Positions 55,286 to 63,833 of a stretch of 64,000 bases of DNA are shown piece after piece (the first letter of the stretch is position 1; each line of letters opens with the position of its first letter). The DNA is taken from positions 45,748 through 109,747 of the forward strand of contig NZ_JYNP01000018.1 in assembly GCF_000934755.1 (NCBI RefSeq), given 5' to 3'. The notes under the pieces are model-generated. The model was not told the DNA's origin and did no database searches. It saw only the letters and a program-made list of their open reading frames with translations. This DNA comes from Desulfonatronovibrio magnus. Lineage in GTDB: Bacteria > Desulfobacterota > Desulfovibrionia > Desulfovibrionales > Desulfonatronovibrionaceae. The translations under genes were made by a program, and so were the position numbers.

Positions 55286-56293
55286 TTAACAGATTCTGGG
55301 TAATTGTTCGCCTTCCAGCATATCTAACAGCCTGTGTCCACCGAGAGGAGTTTTAAGCACAACCTTACCTTTTCTCTCATCCTTGACATAACCAATTATA
55401 GCGGCATCACTTCCTGCAGGATCGCTTTTCATAACCTCCAGTGCCTTGGCTGCAAGTTCATCAGGTAGAATACAGATCATTTTGCCTTCATTTGCCAGGT
55501 AAAGGGGATCAAGTCCCAGAAAGGAACATCCGCCTTCAACCTCCTCCCTGACAGGGATCGCCTCCTGCTCGATGACAATCTCGACATCTGACTGCTGGGC
55601 AATTTCATTCAGGGTTGTGGCCAGTCCTCCCCTTGTAGGGTCGCGCAAAACATGAATATCACCAACCTCCTGGACAAGTCTGACAATCAGATGATTCAAA
55701 TTTTGAGAATCACTGAGAATATCGGTTTCAAAGGCAATTCCCTGGCGATGAGAGAGAATGGCCAGTCCATGATCGCCAATGGTCCCGCTGACCAGTATTG
55801 CATCTCCAGAACAGGCTCTGGAGCCTGAAGGAGGGGGGTCGGCTATAATGGTACCCAATCCGGTAGTATTGATGAATATTTTATCCACAGCTCCTCTTGG
55901 CACAACCTTGGTATCACCGGTTACAATTTTTACTCCGGCATTAGTTGCAGCTTGAGCCATGGACCGGACGATTTCCTCCAGATCACTCATTGAAAGACCT
56001 TCTTCAAGAATAAAGGCGCAACTCAAGTACTCAGGAACTGCCCCCAACATGGCCACATCATTGACTGTACCATGAACAGCGAGAGAACCAATGTTTCCTC
56101 CAGGAAAGAAAACAGGATCAACGGTAAAAGTATCTGTACTCATGGACAGTGGTTGCTTTAAGCCGATTAAAAGAACTGCGTCATCCAGTCTGTTTAGAAT
56201 AGGGTTACCGAGATGCTTTACAAAAAGATCCTTGATCAATCGCTGCGAGGCCTTGCCTCCACTACCATAGTCCAGAAGCAGCTTTTCAGACAT
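55286..56293 (-). CDS. hypE: hydrogenase maturation protein HypE
   Basis: A 335-residue protein of the PurM/AIR-synthetase fold. It has GSGGKASQRLIKDL, TDTFTVDPVFFPGGNIG, RDPTRGGLATTLNEIA and the C-terminal PRIC, whose cysteine is carbamoylated and dehydrated to a thiocyanate. It prepares the cyanide ligand of the NiFe-hydrogenase active site with HypF. It is separated from hypD by a 597-base repeat-filled gap. Confidence 0.96.
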   Translation of the reverse strand: MSEKLLLDYGSGGKASQRLIKDLFVKHLGNPILNRLDDAVLLIGLKQPLSMSTDTFTVDPVFFPGGNIGSLAVHGTVNDVAMLGAVPEYLSCAFILEEGLSMSDLEEIVRSMAQAATNAGVKIVTGDTKVVPRGAVDKIFINTTGLGTIIADPPPSGSRACSGDAILVSGTIGDHGLAILSHRQGIAFETDILSDSQNLNHLIVRLVQEVGDIHVLRDPTRGGLATTLNEIAQQSDVEIVIEQEAIPVREEVEGGCSFLGLDPLYLANEGKMICILPDELAAKALEVMKSDPAGSDAAIIGYVKDERKGKVVLKTPLGGHRLLDMLEGEQLPRIC

Positions 56294-56371
56294 TATATTT
56301 TTCCTTCAATAATATTTTTGTTTAAAGAGACAGCTACAAAACATTCAATTCCAAAATAGATTAGCCCTTCT

Positions 56372-56795
56372 AAGTAACTACAATCGTTTTGCTAATAAAA
56401 TCTGACGGTTAAATTTTTTACATTTTTTACATTTTTCACATTTTTACGATTTTTGCTTATGAATGATGCACATTTGCCTGAAAAATTCCGTCAAAGATGA
56501 GAGCTTTACGCCTGGCACAGCTTCCTGCCCGGAGGCTTACAGCCCGGAGGGGGACTGTCCCTCGCTGCGTAAATGTTTTCATTAAGGCAAATTTCTTCCA
56601 AGAACCAATGCAGCATCAGTCTTGTTTGCAGCACCTCGCGGGGACTGTCCCAATTTCCAAATATGGGACTGTTCTTCAATGTGGTGGCGGCTTCCAGCCG
56701 CCTGGGCTTTAATAGCCTGCAGGATGCAGGCTCCACTTTAAAGACAGTTACTCACAGGTTCGGTCCCGGACCGCCCGAGTGAGGAGCATTTAAAG
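56372..56795 (-). repeat. cassette-like unit with MITE segment in its core
   Basis: The outer end CTTCTAAGTAACTACAATCG follows a MITE-like GATTAGCCCTT at 56360. The core is the GGGACTGTCCC type in reverse. At 56519-56553 the MITE core (CTTCCTGCCCGGAGG...GCCCGGAGGGGG) replaces the short CACAGGGACTG stretch. The double-hairpin segment follows (GGCGGCTTCCAGCCGCC, GCCTGCAGGATGCAGGC, about 56688-56735). The junction palindrome runs from 56746 to about 56790 with a decayed outer end. Confidence 0.68.
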
Positions 56796-56889
56796 AGCAA
56801 AACGGACGCAGACACTCCTGGACCAGCTGGAACATCAATCGATGTTTTAACTGTCTCATTATGCCACATGAAAAGGCCTGAAATCTTAC

Positions 56890-57972
56890 TTAAATGCTAT
56901 ACTTGTGATAGGCTGCACATGAGCCTTCAGTGGACACCATGCACGGTCCGACAGGTGAAGCAGGAGTACATCTAATACCAAAAAGAGGGCATTTATCCGG
57001 AGAAATCAATCCTTTTAGTACATCTCCGCATTTACACCCCGGAACATTTTTAACATCAGGCAAATCCTGTTCGTGAACTATAAAAGCGTTAAAATTCTCA
57101 AAATCTTTTCTCAGTGCAAGACCGCTCTCAGGAATCACCCCGAGGCCTCGCCACATAGCGTCTGAAGTTTCAAAAACTTCACGCATAACTTGCAACGCCC
57201 TGAGATTGCCTGCATCATTCACAACTCTTTTGTAATTATTGATAACAGAAGCATGTCCCTGGCTTTTCTGTCTGATCATTATCAAAATCGCCTGAAGGAT
57301 ATCTAAGGGCTCAAACCCACCTATCACAGCAGGCATGTTGTACTCATCAGTTAGAAAAAGATATGGATCAAGCCCGATTACTGTAGAAACATGGCCTGGA
57401 AGCAGCAAACCGTCTACCTGAATGTCCTTATCCGAAGCCAGGGCCTTGAGTGCTGGAGGTACAAGCTTGTGAAAAGACAATACTGAAAAATTATCCAGAT
57501 CTTTTTCTTTAGCCATTTTGACGGTTGCAGCTACTGTAGGTGCTGTGGTTTCAAAACCCACTCCCAGAAAAACAACCTTGTCCTGAGGATTCTGCATCGC
57601 CAGCTGCAAGGCATCAAAAGCTGAATAAACAACCTGAATCCTTGCTCCTTCAGCCTGAGCCATTTTAAGATTCCTGCCTCCAGGACCTGGTACTTTAATC
57701 AGGTCACCAAATGTAGCAATAATAACATTTTTTTCCGCAAGCTCCAGATAAGCTGCTATTTCCCGGTCATGAGTAACGCACACTGGGCAGCCCGGGCCAG
57801 AAAGGTGTACAATATTTTCAGGAAGAAGAGTTCTGATTCCACTCTGAAAGATGGCCACGGTGTGGGTTCCGCACACCTCCATGAACCTGAACTGCCCCTG
57901 AATCTCATGCTTGACCTGCTCAAGTATATTAAGACAAAGCTTGGGATCCTTGAATTTATTTAACAAGTTCAA
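56890..57972 (-). CDS. hypD: hydrogenase maturation protein HypD
   Basis: About 360 residues from the TTG at 57972 (NLLNKFKDPK), which lies eight bases after GGAGGG and overlaps the hypC end by 17 bases; a longer ATG reading to 58026 lies inside hypC and is less likely. Motifs: EVCGTHTVAIFQSG, SGPGCPVCVTHDREI, FGFETTAPTVA-type stretch (GVGFETTAPTVA) and the C-terminal cysteine cluster GCKCGDVL...CTPASPVGPC for a 4Fe-4S cluster. It builds the Fe(CN)2CO unit with HypC. Confidence 0.95.
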   Translation of the reverse strand: MNLLNKFKDPKLCLNILEQVKHEIQGQFRFMEVCGTHTVAIFQSGIRTLLPENIVHLSGPGCPVCVTHDREIAAYLELAEKNVIIATFGDLIKVPGPGGRNLKMAQAEGARIQVVYSAFDALQLAMQNPQDKVVFLGVGFETTAPTVAATVKMAKEKDLDNFSVLSFHKLVPPALKALASDKDIQVDGLLLPGHVSTVIGLDPYLFLTDEYNMPAVIGGFEPLDILQAILIMIRQKSQGHASVINNYKRVVNDAGNLRALQVMREVFETSDAMWRGLGVIPESGLALRKDFENFNAFIVHEQDLPDVKNVPGCKCGDVLKGLISPDKCPLFGIRCTPASPVGPCMVSTEGSCAAYHKYSI

Positions 57973-58186
57973 GACCAAGTCCCTCCTGAAAGAGCTTAAG
58001 CGTCTCCAATCCTTCATCCCGATCAATTCTTCTCAGGGCAAATCCGGCATGAACTATGACAAAATCTCCCACCTGGGCAGGTTCATCAATGATATCAAGA
58101 CGAACCTGATTTTTGACTCCCCCAACTTCGACCTGGGCCACATTATCTTCAATGGATTTAACTTCCATAGGTATGGCAAGACACAT
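57956..58186 (-). CDS. hypC: hydrogenase maturation chaperone HypC
   Basis: A 76-residue protein with the invariant MCLAIP start, whose cysteine binds the iron unit, and VGDFVIVHAGFAL in the beta-barrel. It shuttles the iron centre from HypD to the hydrogenase large subunit. It is first in the hypC-hypD-hypE order on the minus strand; no hydrogenase structural genes are in the window. Confidence 0.96.
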   Translation of the reverse strand: MCLAIPMEVKSIEDNVAQVEVGGVKNQVRLDIIDEPAQVGDFVIVHAGFALRRIDRDEGLETLKLFQEGLGLELVK

Positions 58187-58320
58187 AAGTTACTCCCTGC
58201 GATTTAAGATTTGTGCACAAAAATGAATTAATAGTCAGCCCTGGCTCAAAGGTCAACAACCGGATTTTTTAAATCGCAATTGTTTAGACACTTGGATGTG
58301 CTGAAAAACTGGCTATTTCA

Positions 58321-58440
58321 AGTTACTCGCAGGTTCGGTACCGGCCGCCCGAGTAAGGAGCTTACCTGAAAAAAGTAACTGTTCACCACACTTTTTCACT
58401 TTGCTAAAGCCTGCATCCTGATTGAAACGGTAAGTCGACT
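58321..58440 (-). repeat. junction palindrome and E-repeat end remnants
   Basis: AGTTACTCGCAGGTTCGG, then CGGCCGCCCGAG and AGGAGCTTAC, is a cassette junction (58321-58380). GATTGAAACGGTAAGTCGACT at 58419 is an E-repeat right end. A MITE end remnant (CCCCTGCTTTCCTTAAAATA, then AGCTAAACTATAAC) follows at 58543-58577. These lie in the 400-base gap between the divergent hypC and HD-protein genes. Confidence 0.62.
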
Positions 58441-58586
58441 TAAACATACTTAAAAAATATGAAACTATCCAATAGAATTTGCTTTTTTACCTCTTAAGTG
58501 GTAATGATAAACCTAAATGAACTGTTTGTTTCCAGAACCAGTCCCCTGCTTTCCTTAAAATAAGCTAAACTATAACAAATCACTAC

Positions 58587-59177
58587 ATGTTCCTACAGCC
58601 TGTATATTTCCCATATGATTCCAGGTGGAAAATCCCTGCAAGGGAAAAATGCATCCAGTACTGGAATGATTTTAAACTCCCTGAGCATATCAGAGAGCAT
58701 AGCAGACTGGTGGCTTTAATTGCAGAAAATATCTATCATGCAGCGAATAAAACTCTACACGTGCCTGTAGAGGCTGTTGTTGCTTCAGCTCTTTTGCATG
58801 ATATTGGAAAATTTTACTGCATAGAGCATGGCGGCTTTCATAACCAGCTTGGCGCAAGTCTTGTCATGCAACTCACAGGCAATCCAGCCATTGCCCAGGG
58901 GGTGATGCACCATGTTTTCTGGCCTGGAGAGATAGATGTTGACAAATTTTTTTTGCCTCTGGTACTCATTTACAGCGATAAACGGGTTAAGCATGATACT
59001 ATAGTTTCTCTTGAAACAAGATTTCAGGACCTTTTTTCCCGGTATGGACTTAACGAAAGAATGAATGGTCTCATCACAAAATCCTGGGAGCAGGCCGTTG
59101 CCATACAAAACTCTTTTAACCAAAACTTTGGAATTGATCTAAATGCGCGTACTTTTGATTGCGGGCGGATGGTCTGA
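58587..59177 (+). CDS. HD-domain phosphohydrolase
   Basis: A 196-residue HD-domain protein. Metal-binding residues are in REHSRLVALIAENI and LLHDIGKFYC, with a later histidine in HHVFWPGE. It probably hydrolyses a phosphate ester such as a nucleotide; substrate unknown. The 3' end overlaps ddl by 35 bases, so translation is coupled. No strong ribosome site precedes the ATG. Confidence 0.83.
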   Translation: MFLQPVYFPYDSRWKIPAREKCIQYWNDFKLPEHIREHSRLVALIAENIYHAANKTLHVPVEAVVASALLHDIGKFYCIEHGGFHNQLGASLVMQLTGNPAIAQGVMHHVFWPGEIDVDKFFLPLVLIYSDKRVKHDTIVSLETRFQDLFSRYGLNERMNGLITKSWEQAVAIQNSFNQNFGIDLNARTFDCGRMV

Positions 59178-60066
59178 TGAACGCCAAGTCTCTTTGAACG
59201 GTGCTAAACAGATAAACAATGCCCTGAAATCCTTAGGCCATGAAGTGCTTTTCTTCGACTTGACACCGGACTTTACAGACTTGATTGAGGCTGCAAAAAA
59301 ATGTGATGCGGCCTTTATAAATCTGCATGGTTGTCCAGGTGAAGATGGCACAATTCAGGCATTGCTCAACGATGCAGGGCTTCCTTATCAAGGTTCTGAC
59401 ATTGTTGGCTCATGCATTGCCATAAACAAGAACCTTTCCAAACAGATTTACAAAAATCATGGCATGCCTACTCCCAAATGGACCATGATAACCCGGACCG
59501 ACAGGCTCCCTCGAATTAACCTTGACTATCCCTATATTGCCAAGCCAAATTACGGAGGCTCCAGCTTAGGCCTTTCAATTATTAATAATGATCAGGAATA
59601 CGAGAATTATTTTACAGCCCTGCCAGAGCATTTCAATGAAGTTTTGTGTGAAGCCTTCATCAATGGCATTGAACTGACCTGCGCCGTATTGGATAATCAA
59701 GCTTTGCCTCCGATACTCATCAAACCACGAAAAAGCACATACTTTGACTATGCCAGTAAATATGACCATGACGGAGCCCATGAAATTTGCCCTGCTCCCA
59801 TTGATGACGTGGTTTCAAAAAAAATTTGCGCCCTGGCCCTTCAGGCACATGAGGTGCTTAAGCTGAAGCATTACAGCAGAACTGATTTTATGTGCGATAA
59901 AAATGGTAATATCTTTATATTAGAAACCAATACTCTTCCTGGCATGACTGCCACAAGCCTGGTACCCAAGGCAGCTCTTGCAGCAGGTCTTGAATTTGAA
60001 GACCTGATTGACCGGCTTCTTTTTCTAACTATCTCTGACAAAAATTCAAACACAAAAAAAACATGA
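59143..60066 (+). CDS. ddl: D-alanine--D-alanine ligase
   Basis: A 307-residue ATP-grasp ligase. It has LLIAGGWSDERQVSLNGA, FINLHGCPGEDGTIQALL, PYIAKPNYGGSSLGLSI, EICPAPIDD, and FILETNTLPGMTATSL near the active site. It makes the D-Ala-D-Ala end of peptidoglycan precursors. It overlaps waaA by four bases (ATGA), linking wall and LPS core synthesis in one transcript. Confidence 0.94.
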   Translation: MRVLLIAGGWSDERQVSLNGAKQINNALKSLGHEVLFFDLTPDFTDLIEAAKKCDAAFINLHGCPGEDGTIQALLNDAGLPYQGSDIVGSCIAINKNLSKQIYKNHGMPTPKWTMITRTDRLPRINLDYPYIAKPNYGGSSLGLSIINNDQEYENYFTALPEHFNEVLCEAFINGIELTCAVLDNQALPPILIKPRKSTYFDYASKYDHDGAHEICPAPIDDVVSKKICALALQAHEVLKLKHYSRTDFMCDKNGNIFILETNTLPGMTATSLVPKAALAAGLEFEDLIDRLLFLTISDKNSNTKKT

Positions 60067-61310
60067 AAAGCAAATCCATTACTTTACTGCCTGCTTTTCT
60101 TGTCTGCTACTCTCTGCTTTGGCTAATGGCTGTACCCTTTTTGTTTTTTGTAAAAAGGCTTCGCCCTGTCAACTGGCAGCGCTTTGGCTTATCCATGCCT
60201 GCCGGTCCTTTCAGGCTCTGGATACAGGCATCATCAGTGGGGGAGGCCAAGCTTGCTGTTAAACTCATATCAAAAATGCCTGAGCATCAGAAAAAGCATA
60301 TTCTTGTTACCACCAATACAGCTCAGGGCATGCAAACTCTGCAAAACAACATTAATCCCCAGGTCAGTCTTGCCTATTTTCCTTTTGATATGATTTTTTT
60401 TTTAATTCCTGCGCTCCATGTCATCAAGCCGGAAAAAATCCTGCTCATGGAAACAGAAATCTGGCCAGGACTGCTCTGGCTCAGCAAAATAAAATCCATA
60501 CCTGTAATTATCGGCAACGCCAGAATGAGTCTGAAAAGCTTCTGCAGATATTTGTCCATTTCAAGTGTGCTTGAAAGATTAAATCCCCATACCATAGCAG
60601 CAGTTTCAGAGCTTGATAAATTTAGATTTGCCCGGATTTTTCCGAGCTCTGCTGTATCTGTAATGCCAAACATTAAATTTGATATTTTAAGAGAGACCAA
60701 GGCTCAAACGTCTGCACATAACCGTCTATCATCACTTTTCAGTTCAAACCGGAAATTAATAGTTCTTGGCTCCATCCGCAGGCAGGAAGAACATTTGATT
60801 CAATGGCTGATAAACCAAATTGTCAACAATCATAACGAGATAGACATCGCTCTGTTCCCAAGACATATGACCCGACTGGAACATTGGGATTTATTTTTAT
60901 CGCATAATAAGATCACCTGGACTAAAAGAACAAGCCTTACATCGTCAGACAGTCATTGCAGGGTAATCCTCTGGGATAAATTTGGGGAAATGCTTGACGC
61001 TTATGGGCTGGCTGAAAATGTTTATGTTGGCGGCAGCTTGATACCTTGCGGTGGTCAGAATTTTCTCGAGCCAGTTTCACAAGGTGTCGTTCCATGCGTT
61101 GGGCCTTACTGGAATAATTTTAACTGGGTTGGAAAAAAAGTATTTGATTATGGACTTGTAAATCAGGTCAAGGATATTCACGAACTGTATTCTTACTTGA
61201 TAAAACCCCAAACATACTCAAACAAAATGGTTATGGACCTTTTTGCTGAATATCTTTCAGAACATAAGCATGGAACTAAAATTTTATTGCAAAAACTGAG
61301 CAACCAATAA
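60063..61310 (+). CDS. waaA: Kdo transferase
   Basis: A 415-residue glycosyltransferase. An N-terminal membrane anchor (about 7-30) precedes RLWIQASSVGEAKLA, TTNTAQGM and LLMETEIWPGLLW. The second Rossmann domain has VLGSIRRQEE and VGGSLIPCGGQNFLEPVSQG. It adds Kdo to lipid A precursor at the inner membrane. One base separates it from kdsB. Confidence 0.94.
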   Translation: MKSKSITLLPAFLVCYSLLWLMAVPFLFFVKRLRPVNWQRFGLSMPAGPFRLWIQASSVGEAKLAVKLISKMPEHQKKHILVTTNTAQGMQTLQNNINPQVSLAYFPFDMIFFLIPALHVIKPEKILLMETEIWPGLLWLSKIKSIPVIIGNARMSLKSFCRYLSISSVLERLNPHTIAAVSELDKFRFARIFPSSAVSVMPNIKFDILRETKAQTSAHNRLSSLFSSNRKLIVLGSIRRQEEHLIQWLINQIVNNHNEIDIALFPRHMTRLEHWDLFLSHNKITWTKRTSLTSSDSHCRVILWDKFGEMLDAYGLAENVYVGGSLIPCGGQNFLEPVSQGVVPCVGPYWNNFNWVGKKVFDYGLVNQVKDIHELYSYLIKPQTYSNKMVMDLFAEYLSEHKHGTKILLQKLSNQ

Positions 61311-61311
61311 T

Positions 61312-62049
61312 ATGCACACATCCCTGACATTTACCGGCATCATCCCGGCAAGGTATGAGTCGAGCCGATTCCCAGGAAAACCAATGGTAGAGCTGCTTGG
61401 CAAGCCAATGTTCTGGCACGTTTACAAGCGGGCAACACAATGCAGACTTCTTAAATCAGTATACCTTGCAACTGACGACAATAGAATATTTAATTCTGCC
61501 CATGAAAATAACGTTCCAGTCATAATGACATCTAAAGCACATAAAAGCGGAACCGACAGAGTGCTGGAAGCAGCCGAAATTCTTAGTCTGCCACAAGATA
61601 CTATTGTAGTAAACATTCAAGGCGATGAACCGGCACTTGCCCCTGAAATGCTTGATCAGCTGCTATACCCTTTTATTTCAGATAACCGGATAAAAGTCTG
61701 TACTCTAGCAAGAAAAGAACAAAAAAATAAGGTTTCACATAAAAACACTGTCAAGGTAGTTTTTTCTCAGAAAATGAAAGCTTTATACTTTTCCAGGAGT
61801 ATTATACCATATTCAGAGAATGAGCAGTTTTGTCATGTCCATATTGGAGCCTATGCTTTTAAGATGAAATACCTTAAACTTTTCAGCGAACTGAAACAAA
61901 GCAGACTTGAAATAGCTGAAAGCCTGGAACAACTGCGACTGCTTGAAGCTGACATTCCCATTACAATTGCCTTAACTGAACATATCTGCCAGGGAGTTGA
62001 TACTCCGGAAGATATTGATAAGGTACTTAAATTACTTAGTGATGATTGA
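61312..62049 (+). CDS. kdsB: CMP-Kdo synthetase
   Basis: A 245-residue cytidylyltransferase. The nucleotide-binding motif is GIIPARYESSRFPGKPM. IQGDEPALAPEML, VSHKNTVKVVFSQ, and CQGVDTPEDIDKV at the end are family features. It activates Kdo for WaaA, whose gene directly precedes it, so the two are functionally linked. Confidence 0.96.
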   Translation: MHTSLTFTGIIPARYESSRFPGKPMVELLGKPMFWHVYKRATQCRLLKSVYLATDDNRIFNSAHENNVPVIMTSKAHKSGTDRVLEAAEILSLPQDTIVVNIQGDEPALAPEMLDQLLYPFISDNRIKVCTLARKEQKNKVSHKNTVKVVFSQKMKALYFSRSIIPYSENEQFCHVHIGAYAFKMKYLKLFSELKQSRLEIAESLEQLRLLEADIPITIALTEHICQGVDTPEDIDKVLKLLSDD

Positions 62050-62099
62050 AAAAAACAGTTGTATCTTTAGAGTGCTTAACCGGGGGCTGGAGATAAACC

Positions 62100-62232
62100 G
62101 ATAAGTAACTCACCCCCTCGTTTAAATCTTCAAGCCTGGAAACATTTTGTTCTTGCGGCTTCATTTGCTTCTTCAAGATGTTGCAGGAGCCACAGAAAAG
62201 CGATCTTCCAAGGCTGCAGACTGGAAACAAAC
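62100..62232 (+). repeat. decayed triple-hairpin core
   Basis: GTAACTCACCCCCTCG, CTTCAAGCCTGG, TTGCGGCTTCATTTGC and CAGGAGCCACAG align with the stems of the triple-hairpin core at 709-806 and 52397-52518 but the pairing is broken in places. It occupies the gap between kdsB and carA. Confidence 0.5.
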
Positions 62233-62251
62233 GCTGAGTGTCCCATAGACC

Positions 62252-62279
62252 TTGGCGCTGTATGACATAATATTACAAT
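62252..62279 (+). promoter_or_regulatory. possible sigma-70 promoter for carA
   Basis: TTGGCG (62252-62257) and TACAAT (62274-62279) are 16 bases apart, ending 22 bases before the carA start. The match is moderate and by eye. Confidence 0.3.
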
Positions 62280-62301
62280 AATTGTTAAGGAGAAGAAGAC
62301 T

Positions 62302-63426
62302 ATGAAAGCAATATTAGCACTTGAAGACGGAACCTTTTTCGAGGGTGAGTCATTTACAGGGTCCGGTGAGTCAGGTGGAGAGGTGATATTTAATACCGGT
62401 ATGACCGGATATCAGGAAGTTTTGACAGACCCTTCATATATTGGACAAATGGTCTGCATGACCTATCCCCTCATTGGAAACTATGGTATCAATCCAGAAG
62501 ATGTTGAATCATCCAAAGTACAGGTGGCTGCATTTATTACTAAAGAATGCTGCAAACAACCTTCCAATTGGAGATCCGTTGAAAATCTCCCTGATTATCT
62601 CTCAAGACATAATGTAATGGGCATTGAAGGGATTGACACAAGGGCCCTGACAAGACATATCAGAATTCATGGAGCAATGAGAGGTCTGATTTCCACCAAT
62701 GAATTAGATCCTGCAGCTCTTGTGTCCAAAGCAAAAGAAATGCCTGAAATGCAGGGATTGAACCTTGCTAACCAGGCTAGCTGTAAAGAACCATATGCTT
62801 GGACAGATCAAGGTCCAAAACCTGTAAAGCTTAACAATGGAGCATATGACTGGCCTGAAGGAGCAGCCAGAGTGCTGGTTTATGATTTTGGAGTAAAGTG
62901 GAATATTCTCAGACTTCTTAAAAATGAAGGTTTGGAGTTGATGGTTGTCCCTGCATCTTTTTCTTTTGAAGAGGCATGTGCTCTTAACCCGGACGGGATT
63001 TTTTTATCCAACGGACCCGGAGATCCAGGAGCCATGAAAGAAAATGTTGAGGTAATTGCCAGGCTGGCAGATAGGTTTCCTCTGGCTGGTATTTGTCTTG
63101 GTCACCAACTTCTTGGCTTAGCTTTGGGAGGAGAGAGTTACAAGCTGAAGTTTGGACACCATGGTTTGAATCATCCAGTTAAAGATCTCGCTACTGGCAA
63201 AATTGAAATATCTTCCCAAAACCATGGCTTTTGCGTTAAAGTTGATCAGCTTGATTTTTTAGAGCAAACACATATCAATCTTAATGATCAGACATTAGAA
63301 GGGTTCAGACACAAATCTAAGCCAATAATCGGGGTACAGCATCACCCTGAAGCAGGCCCTGGACCACATGACAGCAGATATTTCTTTACAAGGTTCCGTA
63401 AGCTTCTGAGTTCCGAAAGCTTCTGA
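62302..63426 (+). CDS. carA: carbamoyl phosphate synthase small subunit
   Basis: A 374-residue glutamine amidotransferase subunit. The N-terminal domain has [20 protein letters not shown]. The class I amidotransferase domain has the nucleophile in [16 protein letters not shown] and the His-Glu pair in [11 protein letters not shown]. It supplies ammonia to CarB for arginine and pyrimidine synthesis. AAGGAG precedes the ATG. carB is not adjacent; the next feature is a MITE and then the rRNA operon on the other strand. Confidence 0.97.
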   Translation: MKAILALEDGTFFEGESFTGSGESGGEVIFNTGMTGYQEVLTDPSYIGQMVCMTYPLIGNYGINPEDVESSKVQVAAFITKECCKQPSNWRSVENLPDYLSRHNVMGIEGIDTRALTRHIRIHGAMRGLISTNELDPAALVSKAKEMPEMQGLNLANQASCKEPYAWTDQGPKPVKLNNGAYDWPEGAARVLVYDFGVKWNILRLLKNEGLELMVVPASFSFEEACALNPDGIFLSNGPGDPGAMKENVEVIARLADRFPLAGICLGHQLLGLALGGESYKLKFGHHGLNHPVKDLATGKIEISSQNHGFCVKVDQLDFLEQTHINLNDQTLEGFRHKSKPIIGVQHHPEAGPGPHDSRYFFTRFRKLLSSESF

Positions 63427-63453
63427 CCAGCTGAATCATACTATAGAACATTT

Positions 63454-63593
63454 GTAATAGTTTAGCCATTTGCATGTTGCACGGGGACTGGCTCTCCCAG
63501 CCCTTGTTTGATTAAGTCTGTTTTTGTACCTCAACAAAAAACAATGACTGGGGTGCCTGTCCCCTGCTTTCCTAAAAAGGGCTAAACTGTTAC
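63454..63593 (+). mobile_element. complete MITE with perfect 8-bp target duplication
   Basis: A 140-base element. The ends are GTAATAGTTTAGCC (63454) and GGCTAAACTGTTAC (ending 63593). GAACATTT is perfectly duplicated at 63446-63453 and 63594-63601. The GCCCGGAGG core is absent, but TGCATGTTGCACGG, CAGCCCTTGTTTGATTAAG and CCCCTGCTTTCCTAAAAAGG match the other copies. It lies between carA and the rRNA terminator. Confidence 0.85.
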
Positions 63594-63621
63594 GAACATT
63601 TTTATTCACTACAAAGCACAC

Positions 63622-63653
63622 AAAAAAAGGGACTCATATGAGTCCCTTTTTTT
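63622..63653 (-). terminator. palindromic terminator, both directions
   Basis: A perfect 32-base palindrome: a run of seven A, then GGGACTCATATGAGTCCC, then a run of seven T. It can end both the rRNA operon (minus strand) and carA transcription (plus strand), being U-rich in either direction. Confidence 0.9.
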
Positions 63654-63676
63654 GCGCCTTAAGGCATTTAAGAGAT

Positions 63677-63794
63677 GTTCCGGCAGCGACCTACTTTCCC
63701 AGGGGTAGCCCCCAAGTATCATCGGCGCTGGAGGGCTTAACTTCCGAGTTCGAAATGGAGTCGGGTGTGACCCCTCCGCCATGGCCACCGAAAC
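63677..63794 (-). rRNA. rrf: 5S ribosomal RNA
   Basis: The complement opens near GGTGGCCATGGCGGAGGGG, holds the conserved CGAACTCGGAAGTTAAGCCC region and CCAGCGCCGATGATACTTGGG, and ends GGTCGCTGCCGGAAC. About 117 bases, as expected. It follows the 23S gene by about 40 bases and precedes the palindromic terminator. Confidence 0.95.
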
Positions 63795-63833
63795 AAAATG
63801 TATAGTTAATAAGGGTAAGTTTTTTAATAGTTA

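Noticed and set aside
57973..58026. ATG start of hypD inside hypC
   Set aside because: It would add 18 residues not typical of HypD. The TTG at 57972 is correctly placed after GGAGGG and gives the usual opening.
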